Assembly (NCBI GenBank): GCA_019137255.1 | Contig: WPDH01000067.1 | Coordinates: 124,001 to 188,000, forward strand | Source of the DNA: Corinectria fuckeliana | Lineage: Eukaryota; Ascomycota; Sordariomycetes; Hypocreales; Nectriaceae | Direction of reading: 5' to 3' | DNA length: 64,000 bases | Shown: positions 48,571 to 58,473 of the stretch, piece by piece | Layout: every line of letters begins with the position of its first letter | Numbering within the stretch: the stretch's first letter is position 1 | The notes under the pieces: model-generated | Told to the model about the DNA's origin: nothing | Seen by the model: the letters and a program-made list of their open reading frames with translations, nothing else | The model's database searches: none | Made by a program: the position numbers and the translations under genes

Positions 48571-48909
48571 ATGGCCGAAACCCCCGTCACGCGAGCTCCC
48601 CCGAGCGCCATTTCCCGGCCTCTCAGCGAGTCGCTGCTCAACGAGAAGGTATTGATCAACTCATGGGTTACACGGCGCGCCGCGCGTCGATACACGGTAC
48701 TAATTGATGCCTAGTGGGATCGCTGTCTCTCCAACCTCCTCGTCAAGTCGACCCTCGGCCTTGGATTCGGTGTCGTCTTCTCCGTCCTTTTGTTCAAGCG
48801 AAGAGCATGGCCCGCGTTCGTCGGTGTCGGATTCGGTGCCGGGCGAGCCTACGAAGAGTGCAACTTCAGCCTCAAGCAGGCTGCGCGAGAGTTGAAGAGG
48901 CAGGCATAA
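48571..48909 (+). CDS. MIC10: MICOS complex subunit Mic10
   Basis: Exons 48571-48648 and 48715-48909 join in phase 0 across a 66-nt intron (GTATTG donor, TACTAATTG branch-like word, CTAG acceptor) and give 90 residues. After a short polar N-terminus, WDRCLSNLLVKS leads into the first membrane segment LGLGFGVVFSVLLF, a basic KRRAW loop, then AFVGVGFGAGRAYEEC. The two glycine-rich hairpin helices with GxGxG patterns, separated by positive residues, are the Mic10 hallmark. By family knowledge the protein oligomerises in the inner mitochondrial membrane to bend it at crista junctions. The exon split hides it from simple ORF search: neither exon alone reaches 90 codons. Confidence 0.93.
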
Positions 48910-49148
48910 ATACACTTTTGGTGAGGGTCCGGAAGTGATGGGGATGGTAGAGGCTCCCGCTGTACAAACAACGGATTCACATTGGCGAAGAGTTAGAAGG
49001 CGAACGATGGGGACTGCGCCGCAGGCTTACATTTAAGCCAGTGTCAGAGTAGGAAGGTTCTCAGATTCAATAGAGGCATCATGTACAACATCCTGAGTCC
49101 CTCTGCCGGTTATTTCCACCATGCCAATCGCCCATTGCCGAGGGTAAG

Positions 49149-49880
49149 CTACGACCCAGGACCATCCCAGTGCTGAGCCTCCAGATCACAGCTTGTTGCG
49201 TTCGTAGCGACCCTGCTGAGTCTCATGCGTGGTCCACCAGGGTCATCGTCTCGGCCAGTTGCCGGTAGCGGCGAGTCCAAGAACTCACAACAACTGCCAC
49301 AGGCTGAGTCTCGATCAGAGGCATTCCCCGACGGAACGAGTATATTTTCGAGGCTATAGCTTCGGAGCTTGTCGAAGATGCCGCAGTCGTGTTGTTGCTG
49401 GGCTGATGGCGAAGCCCCGGGGCCGGTAAAGTTGAACCGCAGAGTGCTAAGCTCCTGCCTGAGCTCCTCGGCCAAGGATTGGCTGCGACGTCGGACGCTG
49501 TTGATGAATGTGTCATCGTGGTCACGATAAGGCTGAGCCACCCGATGCCTTTGCTGCTCGTTGTACGACGCGCCCCAGGCCGTCCAGCGTTGCCCGTCCT
49601 CGGCATCCTGAGATGCGGGAGACAGAGTCGGCCTGGCACCGACTCCCAGCAGAATCAAAATGCCCAGTACCGAGACAAGAACCAAGATGCCCGCCGCGAT
49701 AAGGACTATTTCCAATCTATTCGCCTCGAGGGATCGGTGCGTGTCGGGCATGCTGCGTCTGTGGGCTCGAGGAATATCGTCGGCGAGGCCCTGTGCCTGT
49801 AGAGGGTAAACGTAACTCGATCTCGGTGTTTGCGTCCCGTGAGGAGTTTTCGCGATCAGATGTTTCGTCAAGTTGGACAC
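49149..49880 (-). CDS. Small single-pass membrane protein, unknown function
   Basis: An intronless frame of 243 residues from the ATG at 49880. Residues 1-55 are polar and basic. Residues about 58-80 (EIVLIAAGILVLVSVLGILI) form one clear membrane helix. The remaining about 160 residues are Gln-, Ser- and Asp-rich with a cluster of Cys (CGSCCEF). The layout (cytosolic N-terminus of about 55 residues, one helix, long outer tail) is common among lineage-restricted fungal membrane proteins. It is convergent with MIC10. No family recognised. Confidence 0.6.
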   Translation of the reverse strand: MSNLTKHLIAKTPHGTQTPRSSYVYPLQAQGLADDIPRAHRRSMPDTHRSLEANRLEIVLIAAGILVLVSVLGILILLGVGARPTLSPASQDAEDGQRWTAWGASYNEQQRHRVAQPYRDHDDTFINSVRRRSQSLAEELRQELSTLRFNFTGPGASPSAQQQHDCGIFDKLRSYSLENILVPSGNASDRDSACGSCCEFLDSPLPATGRDDDPGGPRMRLSRVATNATSCDLEAQHWDGPGS

Positions 49881-51116
49881 CGCGGTGGATGGATGTGAAT
49901 TAGAAGTTGGTCGCCGTGTTGAGTGGTACAGAACGTGTCTCTGCAGGTCGTAGAAGGGGCCGGGAGATTGTAGCAGTAAAGCCGCTGTAGGAAGCGAGTA
50001 TCAGAATGTCAGAGTCATTATTTAGGAGTTTCGAGGAGAGGTTCGTTTAAGCATAATTCGGACAAGTGTTGGTGCTTTTCGCAAGGCCGTTCTCCAGCTT
50101 GATGCAAGGGATAAGATACTTAGATGACCACGTCCAGAAGAAGAAGGTACAATGCGCCATGTCAACGCACAAGTAACATCTAAAACCAGCATCACGATAT
50201 CTCTCGGGGTCGCTCAAAATCCCTCTTCATCACAAATCGAATACAGCAAGTCTCGAAGACGACAACCGCCTCCAGAAGGCACCAAATTCAAGATGCAAAA
50301 TTTTGCTCAGCTTCTTGGGGGGACAACTACAAACACGTATGAACTTCACCAGGCTTCCCTTTCTCTGTATTTCCACGGCCATTAATGTCTGAAAACCGGG
50401 ACCTATTGACAGCCTGGGATCGACTCCAGATCATTCAGAAGCACCCTCTTCGTTTAGCTACTACAGTATTATAACTCAAGCCCCTGAAATTGCACGTTAT
50501 TCCCGGCCATGCTCAACATCAGAGACGTACATGTCCTCTCCTCTCTCTAAAGAACACATCTCCATTCTCTTCTTCCGTGATCTTCTCGGACTCCGCTTCC
50601 GACCCCGACCCTGCGTGCCACACAGCTAGCTGTTATCCCATCAGAAGCCACCACCGGCAACATCACCCCATTGTCGAGATGCAACATTCGCACAAGGTAG
50701 GCAACAGAACAAGAAGCGCGTATGCTGGGTTTAAAACACACGACGTCGTGCTTCGTCTTAAGCTACCTACTAACGACAACTAAAACTATCAGTGAATGAT
50801 CTATCCCGTTCAATCCGTTCTCCATCCCTCGTCTCCAGACATGTCCCTCCCGTCGCGTTGAAGCGAAAGTCCAACTTTCCTCCTTTTAGTGTCTACTCTA
50901 CTCCTCCCTAGGCTGTTTTCTCCATTAATTGCTCATCAGCCCAGAACCTCAACGAACGCTGCAGTGTGCGGGAAGCTGGTCGGACAGTTGAGGTTTTACC
51001 TCCCAAAAGCTAACCTTTGTGTCAGTAAAACTCCAATCGGAACAACACGGTTCCTCTTGGTCACAGAGTCCACTGCGGGTGAAATGCAGGCACGACAGTA
51101 ACGGTTCCACTTATGT
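49881..51116. other. Gene-free sequence
   Basis: Promoter side of the 49149-49880 gene and further sequence without a supportable gene. The short frames at 50152-50385 and 50490-50783 have no pattern. Confidence 0.45.
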
Positions 51117-51287
51117 TCAGATGGTTGCGCTCCTGGTTGAGGAGAGAGAAAACATGAACTTACTGGGGTCCCCAGGGTAGCCGTTGGAAGGAGGGCTGCT
51201 GATAGGGGGAGGGGCCGGAACAGGTTTGGCTGGAGGGTTTTTTCCGGATCCCTTGGTGCCTACGGGGTTGCGAACAGAGCCTCCCAT
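51117..51287 (-). CDS. Candidate 56-aa proline-rich small protein
   Basis: The minus-strand ATG at 51287 opens a 57-codon frame (with stop) reading GGSVRNPVGTKGSGKNPPAK then PVPAPPPISSPPSNGYPGD. A consensus-like TATAAAG lies at 51492-51486, about 200 nt upstream, followed by a CT/CA-rich leader, which supports transcription. A GTAAGT word near the end could be a donor, but the only nearby in-phase acceptor would leave a 31-nt intron, too short, so I keep the unspliced form. It resembles the small gene at 55516-55704 in layout and proline content. Unknown function. Confidence 0.35.
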   Translation of the reverse strand: MGGSVRNPVGTKGSGKNPPAKPVPAPPPISSPPSNGYPGDPSKFMFSLSSTRSATI

Positions 51288-51485
51288 TGTTTTGGCAAGT
51301 CGATAATATCCCAAAGATGAGAAGAGAGATGAAGTAGGTAGTGATGGATGTTTGTAGAGCTTTGAGGTGGTGTCTCTTGGATGGTCTAGCAAGGGCAATG
51401 TTGTGTGAGAGTAAAGCGTGTGAATGCAATTGACTGATTTGAAAAGGACTGAAGAATGTTAGATCTTCCTGGAGACACTTCCGGT

Positions 51486-51492
51486 CTTTATA
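51486..51492 (-). promoter_or_regulatory. TATA box of the 51117-51287 gene
   Basis: TATAAAG on the minus strand about 200 nt upstream of the ATG, followed by a C/T/A-rich leader. Confidence 0.4.
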
Positions 51493-52812
51493 CCTGAGCC
51501 TCGTCAACAAAAACGCTCTTGTCAGCATCCCGATCCCACAGGACGTGTTGATGAGACACCGCAGGACAATCTTTGACCGCTCGGACGAGACCAATTACGT
51601 CTGCCGCGACGGCATCACAAACTGTACCGATTCACACAAGACTCATCCGACCCGGGGTCGCTCAGAACCGCCCTCTTCTAGGATGTCGTCGTCAGCTCGG
51701 GGTGTCAATATCACAGCCGCAACTGCATATTGCCGTCGTCAAGGACGCGCAGCCATAGCCAATGCGTCAAGTTGGCACGAAGACGCCCCTCTCACCTGTT
51801 GGATGAGGAAAGGGGGAGTCGCTGTGACAGGTGCGTGTGCAGCCGGACCCGGTTGTAGCGATAGTAAAATATGCTCAGCTTAGGTTGTCTCTTCTTGGCC
51901 ATTTCGGCTCTTGTGTCTCTTCGGCCCCGTCAACGTGGGTCTCAAAGTTGGACAAAAGTATAGCGCAAAGGCCAATGCAACAGTCAAATTCAGTCCTACG
52001 AGGTACGCCGAAGCTGTAAATACTTCTTCGTCCAAGTAGCCGTTAGGCCAAGGGGCGAGCAGTGAGTCTCGGAGGAGCAGCTTAGCTAGCTGCCTCGTCA
52101 ACGTTATCGTGTCACGCAGTTACCTGTGTTTCTTGAGCACGCAGAATCGGTTTACTACCAGTATGTACTCGGATCCAAACTCCCGAGCCCTCGGGTCCAA
52201 GGCGTTGTGAGAAGGAAACCTGCGGCAACGGGCATGAACAAGGTAGACTCTCGGTAGCGTGTCCGAAGGCGTACCACTATAGGCCCAGTCTCACAATGGC
52301 ACAAAAAGGGGGACGGGCATAGAGTGCTACAGGATATAATACGAGCGGGATCGTCGTCGTCTTAGGACCGCCCCAGGTAGGCAAGGCGCGCCCAAGTCGG
52401 TAGGACGCGCCAAGGGGTTTATGGTTCTTGGGGGTACACAGTGTCCCCTCGGAGATCCCCATTTATCACTTGCCGGCTGAAGGCCGAAGTGTCGAGCACC
52501 AGGTTGGGAGGTCATCGAGGAGCGTATGTTGGAGGCCCTGCGCGGGTCAGCGAGACAGGTTGCATCTCGCCGTATTAAGACGATGTAACACGACTTGGCA
52601 GGACGAATCCGTCACTCTAGCACGCACATGACCGACAATAAGTAGTAGATTCATGGTCGGTTGATTAGCCGTGCGAAAAATGTGTAAGGAAGAGAAAAGA
52701 CAGGCAAGACTAGGCGCGCTCCACCGTTGAGGAAATACTAGGTGTGGCGGGCTGCACTCGTGTCACGTGGGGAGTCACCCGTGTCACCTGTCACCCAACC
52801 GTCTCCGCGCGC

Positions 52813-52819
52813 TATAAAT
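52813..52819 (+). promoter_or_regulatory. Possible promoter: E-box words and TATA box
   Basis: TATAAAT at 52813-52819 is preceded by GTGTCACGTGGGG and repeated GTGTCAC/CTGTCAC words at 52760-52800 and followed by a pyrimidine-rich leader up to an ATG at 52869. The order is that of a fungal promoter. Confidence 0.35.
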
Positions 52820-52868
52820 TTCTGCGTTTTTGGTTTCTCTTCCTCTCAACAACACCCTCCTGCTCTAT

Positions 52869-53003
52869 ATGCAGCATCGGCATAAGCAGCCACAACGCAC
52901 GAGATGTTCTCGCTTCGGCATTCCAGCACGCCTTGGTGACATGGCAGAAGGCATCGCCGAACCGGAGCTTTGCTCCGGCCCTGGGTCGCCCGTTTCCGAT
53001 TGA
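52869..53003 (+). CDS. Candidate 44-aa small ORF
   Basis: The first ATG after the TATA box at 52813 opens 44 codons rich in Arg, Gln and Gly, ending at TGA 53001-53003. Only the promoter-like context supports it; no sequence pattern is recognised. It may be a leader ORF or non-coding. Confidence 0.2.
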   Translation: MQHRHKQPQRTRCSRFGIPARLGDMAEGIAEPELCSGPGSPVSD

Positions 53004-54286
53004 GACTCGAGTCGGAAGCCGCCGCGTTCAGCTGCACACCAAAACGCCTTGTTGTGATGCGCACCACCGGACGAGGACTGCCATGTCTCTCCTGTGCCGG
53101 GCTTAACGCCTTGCCATGCAGCGGTGTCTCGCTTGATTGCTACCCACATGCTTCCCCTATGTCCATCCCCTTCCCCAAATCTGATGGCACAAGTGTTCTC
53201 CATCAGACAGAAAGTCCGCCTCGGCGGCACCCACGAAATGCCTACACCTCGCGTTTTCCATGCGCATGAGTGTCAACTTCTTATTTATCGTTCGAGTGGG
53301 AGAACAAACAAAAGGTCTAGACAACCTGTCCGCTCCACCCTGCTGTCATAGAAGTACAACTTGACATCAGGACTAAAATCGGTCAAACATACCCTAGCCA
53401 TCTACGTAATTGTACACCAGATGACTCCTGAAAATCGGACTCGAGGTCTCGGGCAAAAATATTCGCAAGACCTGTGTTGCAGAAAAAGCTCGTGTCCTTC
53501 TCCCAGCCATTGTGTCATTGAACACCATTATGCAGGACACTAAAATGCCATATACACGGCAGCATGGTCTCCTGCAGGTCACCTTGATGTTGTTCAGGAA
53601 AGGGGTCGCGGTCTATGCCGCTGAACGGCCATCATGCAGGCCACTTGAGCAGGGAGGAGGTGAGAGATCATAACTGTATATGGAGAGTCAGGCAGGTAGA
53701 CAAGGACAATGAACACTCAAATGAGGTGCCAGCAAACACGCCAATTCATCCCCAGAGTAGCCGGTCTTGTCGCAAGCAAGGCGGCCGTGATCTCTTCACG
53801 ATCTCGAGTTGCAGCGATCGCTCAAGGGTGGCCAAGGCCCGCTTAAACCGCGCCAGGGGTAAGTTAGCCGACGAAATGTCCGGGTCGTGCCGAAAGTCAG
53901 GGTGCCGTTCATGTAAACTCACCTGTAAATACATACACATACCGCCAACAAGGCAAGATATCGCAATCCTCCCCTTGTTATTTTGCTTGATCGGGTTTAG
54001 AACAGCAACGCCATCAACTTCGCCCAGTGTAGAATGGTGCGTCACCTATCACTTGTGTAGTCTACTTATCTGTCAGCCTTGACGCGCCAAAAAAAACCAT
54101 GAACTGTAGAAAATCCACCGGTGAAAATTCTATCAAGCGCGAGGCGCCAAAGAAGTAAAGTCAGACAGAGGGATGTCTCTAAATGGTACAGGCCAGTGTG
54201 CCGGGGCATATTAGCTGTTTTATCCTCCAGAGCGGTCGGCTATTTGTTAACGACAATATAAGGCAACTACTACTTAAAGTTTAAAA

Positions 54287-54568
54287 GGAGCTATCAACCA
54301 CCTTCATTCTCTTGGTATCGTCCACAACGATATTACACCAGCAAACATTATGTTCAATGAAGAGGGGAAGATAGTTATTATTGACTTTGACAGTTATCCT
54401 TGGCTCGGAGAAGATTTACATAGCGAGGGTGGGCCTGGGACGAAGCGGACCCGTGAGTAGCATGATCCAAAGGTCACCATTGCGTCGAAGAAAAGCGACA
54501 TCGATGCTTTCATAGAATTGGGGACTTGGCTGTTTGGAATGTCGGCTGAAGACCTTTTATTCAGATAG
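54287..54568 (+). pseudogene. Protein-kinase-like relic
   Basis: The plus-strand frame reads HLHSLGIVHNDITPANIMF, where HND..N is a catalytic-loop-like motif, followed by KIVIIDFDSYPWLGEDL with DFD in the place of DFG, then KSDIDAFIELGTWLFG. This is the C-lobe core of the small fungal kinase-like proteins usually found as subtelomeric or accessory copies. A TAG at 54458-54460 interrupts it at a position where these proteins carry Trp before HDP, so a TGG-to-TAG change (G to A, RIP-like) is the simple explanation. A TAA at 54275-54277 lies just upstream and no N-lobe is found, so the copy is truncated and dead. Confidence 0.65.
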
Positions 54569-55515
54569 CTGGTAGCGGAACTAGTAGCCATAGGCTGTAT
54601 GCCTGTATGTTCTTTAGTTAGGCGTTGGTGCGACTGAGTGGGCAATAGCAGAGCCCAATAGCAGAGCCGCTGGGAGCAGAAAGGCATAAACAGACGCTCT
54701 TTGCCGATTGTTCCGCAAATTCACTGACTGCTGAGGGCCTCAGCGCACAGTGAACCTCTCGGGTAGTGTTGCCCTTTGTATTGGACTTGAACTAAAGATG
54801 GACCGACTCCTCAGGGACAACGTGCATGAACGCCACGAAAGGCTTGAATGATGGCTAGATTGTGACTATACTGCAGGCCTGGTGCGGTTCATATCCTTCA
54901 GTTTAGTAGTCCGTCATCTGCTTCCTCGGTCCTTCTAAAACTGGTACTGCTCTGCCCAGGTTAAAGCGGCCACAGCTCAGGCCCAGCACCAGATACGGAT
55001 TTGGACTGCCAAAATTTTCGAGGGTGACTATTGAGGTAGGGAGGGGGGCTTCGTTTTCCCGCTGTCGATTAATTACGTAGCGGGCTGGCCCGTAAACGAG
55101 AGTGCACTTAAAGAATGGTTAAGGATTGTATTGCTGTGCTGCGTGAAGATGATAAACACTAAGGCGCGGGCAAGAGAGAGCTTTCTGTTAGTTTATACCC
55201 CTCTAAGCACTTGAGATGTTACTCCATCTTTCTCTGTATTCAATCAAGTGATTTATATACTTAAACCTATTAGGCGCGTCTGCAGCTATCTCGCCATGTC
55301 TGGGTTTGGAGATTTGGGTTGTGAGTGTTGCAGTGCAAGGTTGGACCTAAGATAGCAAAGGCGGACGCAAATAAACTCAATTTTGGGATTGAACGAAAAT
55401 CCTCGGATTAATCCATGTGCTTTCGTGCAACAACGTACACCAAAAACTGGTTTTCTTCTTCTTTTTCTGCGTCAATCTGGCACCTCCCTACTTCAAATAA
55501 CAGGGAACGAAGCAT
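54569..55515. other. Gene-free, AT-richer sequence
   Basis: Downstream of the kinase relic. No open frame with pattern. AT-rich around 55160-55280 and 55360-55460. Confidence 0.45.
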
Positions 55516-55704
55516 CTAATCAGCCTTGGAACTTTTCTTGGATTCCCCAGAGTCGATGTTGATAGTCTCGAAGTCCTTCGTATTAAAATGGCTCTCTCCC
55601 GCATAACTATTCCTACCTGTCGATTCGGTAGGTGGAGGATCAGGCTTTGGTGGCTCCGAGTTCTTGGGAGGATTGATTGGGGTGGTGATATCTTGTTCGG
55701 GCAT
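55516..55704 (-). CDS. Candidate 62-aa hydrophilic proline-rich small protein
   Basis: The minus-strand ATG at 55704 opens 63 codons with stop: MPEQDITTPINPPKNSEPPK at the start and KDFETINIDSGESKKSSKAD at the end. The product is hydrophilic, with no signal peptide or membrane helix. TATAAAA lies at 55925-55919, about 215 nt upstream, with a CT/CA-rich leader, the same layout as the small frame at 51117-51287. The two also share a short NPP..PPP..N.Y.G pattern, so they may be distant paralogs. Function unknown. Confidence 0.45.
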   Translation of the reverse strand: MPEQDITTPINPPKNSEPPKPDPPPTESTGRNSYAGESHFNTKDFETINIDSGESKKSSKAD

Positions 55705-55918
55705 TGCGGTGAGGAGGATGTTGATGATCGAGTGTGGCTGGAAGAAAGATGTTGGCACGATACCAATCCCAGTTGGTGTAGTATCTCACAGCTCTCTTGA
55801 GATGGTTGCACAAGGTGCAAGGAAGATTTTGCCTTCAAAGAAGTGCAACGATGGAATAAGTAGCAGAGATAGTCTGGAGGGGGTGCGTAACGGTTGTCTA
55901 AACGACGAAACAAGACAT

Positions 55919-55925
55919 TTTTATA
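55919..55925 (-). promoter_or_regulatory. TATA box of the 55516-55704 gene
   Basis: TATAAAA on the minus strand about 215 nt upstream of the ATG. Confidence 0.45.
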
Positions 55926-56109
55926 CTTTCAGGCTGGCTGGATGGAATCCACCCCTCATTGCGTACATTGTTCGTGACCTTGTGGTTCCTGTGTAAAGGG
56001 TATCCAGACCCGCCGCTTATCCAAGCCTCATTACGCCATCCGCTACATAACCGTTTGCCTCGTACGTGCTACCCTTCAGCTGATGGTCTTCTGTCTCAGA
56101 CAGACAATA

Positions 56110-58473
56110 TTATGCCGAATCACCCCATATAGCCTTGTCATCCCTGAAAGACATGAGGAACCTCCCCACGAGGCGACCAGCGTACAGAACCTCCGGTTTC
56201 ATCGGGGACGCAGGGGCCGGGTGTCCATTGCCCGGAAGGATGTCGTCCGCGGCGAGGAACTGAATCTCGTACCCTACAATTATCACTCATTAGTATCCGC
56301 ACCTCCGACGCATCGTCCGGTAGTACTCACAATCTTCGCCATAGAAGAGTTCGCTCAACTGGGCCGCCAAGTTGGCGGCTGGCACATCCAGCTCGCCTTG
56401 CTCAGCAAAGCTGGTGTCGAACAAGGGGTTGAAGCCCTTCGCGTTTGCCTCCTTGGTGTGCGTCTGATAGACCTGGTGAAACTGGTAGGCGAACTGCTTG
56501 AACGGCATGTTCTCTACTTCCTTGCACGTGTTGAGTGCGAGGCTCCTGGGGTACGTAGGGGCGGACCCGTTCCTTTTGTTGATCTCGTTCTCAAAGGTAA
56601 CAAAAGTATCGGCAATGGTTTCGACGGCCTCCATGAAGAGGCAGAGGGTCAAGAATGCCGCCAGACAGGGCGCCCATTCGCGCCGAGACTTGGGCTTGAG
56701 GGACTTGGAGAAAAGCTCAAATAGAACCTTAACCTCACGCATCATCAGCTCGTCGACGACAGATTTGATTTGCCGGTTCAGCACTCGGGACGTAAGGTAT
56801 CGGACGTTCTGGGGAATCAGGCCGGTGGTCCGGAGAGAGTCGATGGTAGGTCCAGTGAGACAGAGATGGTTGACCATAATGTAGTGCATGCTGTAAATGG
56901 AAAGCGCCCGCTTCACTATAACAGATCCAGTCTCGTCTGCAAAGTTCTTGACAATACGAAGGATCTTCCCGGTCAGAGTAGTTGAAGAGTTGGCGGTAAC
57001 CTGCTCCACGAAGAGAGGCTCGGTGGTGGTGGCTTGGATGTATCTCCTTGTCCGCTTCCTGAAGTCGTCTCTGTGCGCGCTGTTCTCAAAATCCATCCCG
57101 ATGGCTGCGGATCCGTTGGACTGGAATTCCATCCGGTCCTTACTCCCTGGCATATGCCAGTGCTGCAGAACATCACAGGTCGCAGGGGTAAAGAACTTGG
57201 CGTCGACGGCGAGAACGGTCGAAAACATTGGACCTGAAAATAGCTCAACGGAACAAGCTTTCTCGACACCATTCACCACGAAGCCTTGGATGTTATCAGT
57301 GATGAACTTGTTCATGTCTTCCTTTCGAAAGTGCGTGCGGAGGAAGGCTGGGAACAGGACGGGTACGAAATCCCCGAACTGCCAGCAGATAACCTGCGGG
57401 ACCTGGATCACCAACTTCTTACAGCTCTTGCAAGGCCGCTCCTTGTCACACTTGACCTTGCGGCTGTGACAACAGAAGCAGGCACCCACCCGTCGGACCT
57501 GAAGTGCGTTCTCCTTGGTCGCGTTCGCCAAGGGCCCTTTTCGTCCCCGCTGGCTCGTCCGCATGGCCTCGAAGCACTCGAAGGGGTTGGGTCGACCAGC
57601 ATGGGCGGAGATGGACGTCGGTGTCATGATGACAAACTTTCCAGACTGCTCTGCCTTCCTTTTCCCCTGTGCTTTGCTGACCTTGAACTTGCGGATTTGA
57701 GCGGGGGGTGACCTACTGCCACCTGGGCTGGCTCTGGAACCGGGGGACGAGGTACTGTGCGAGCGCGTGTCTTTCGGCGACGAGCTGATTAAATCGTCCA
57801 TGATGAACATGTTTCCATCAGTGGCTCGTGGATTGGTTGGGTTCCACGGTGGCACGTTTGCATCAGCCTGGAGCAGCTGAGGGATGCTCAGGTCAATCGG
57901 AGAGACTTGAGGCTGGCCCTCCGTGACCGGGAACACGTCGGTTTGAAAGCCAGTCAATAGCGGTACCATGTCTGTTCAATCATCAGCTTCGTGTAGCAAG
58001 CGTCATCGCTCCCGCTGCTCCATGCTCGTACCGTTCAACTCCTGCGGCGAGAACTCGGTTGGGTCCTGTTGCGAGAACAGGTACTGCTGCGGAGTCATGA
58101 ATCCAGGGGCCGAGCCAAACGCGTCGTTGGTTGTGGGCGCTGTCACCGCTGGTGAGAATATGCCGGAGCTTCCATGATGCGACTGCGTGGGTAATGATGC
58201 GCTGCCGGGGAACAGGGCCGACTGGTCCATCTCGCCCAGGAGAAGGGGTGATGCGGCCGAGGGCGACGGGGTGTTTCCAGGAGCATTGCCAATGACAGCG
58301 TAACTGCTAAAACTACCGCTGGCAGGGTCGGAGAAGAATCCGATGGATGAGGGTGTAGAGCCGGCAGCCGTGTAATCGAGATACTGCCATGACTCGTCGG
58401 TCTCGGCGGCGGGATCGAAATCGTACAAGGGAGACGACCCGTTTGGGGATGGGCGGGAGGTGATGGAGGCCAT
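56110..58473 (-). CDS. Zn2Cys6-like transcription factor
   Basis: Exons 58473-58032, 57971-56331 and 56273-56110 join in phase and give 748 residues. The N-terminal about 270 residues are Ser/Pro/Gly-rich and disordered, as in activation regions. The zinc cluster is at about residues 309-343: CFCCHSRKVKCDKERPC, then KSC, then a last Cys 12 residues on (spacing C-x2-C-x6-C-x5-C-x2-C-x11-C). The final loop is longer than the usual 6-9 residues. A helical region of about 350 residues follows, without a clear fungal-trans motif. The third exon adds a C-terminal part (EIQFLAADDILPGNG, GRLVGRFLMSFRDD) that is missed if the frame is read only to the stop at 56290. Target genes cannot be inferred, and no biosynthetic cluster adjoins it. 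Confidence 0.85.

Larger units (their letters stand above)
51493..54286. other. Gene-poor interval
   Basis: No intact gene is supported. It holds a TATAAAT with a 44-codon frame at 52869-53003, a half zinc-cluster motif at about 53875, and a minus-strand frame at 52101-51880 without an ATG that contains a hydrophobic stretch (YLVGLNLTVALAFALYF). Everything else looks random. Confidence 0.45.

Noticed and set aside
50996..51287. Spliced 86-aa version of the 51287 small gene
   Set aside because: It would need a 31-nt intron, below the size at which fungal introns are spliced.
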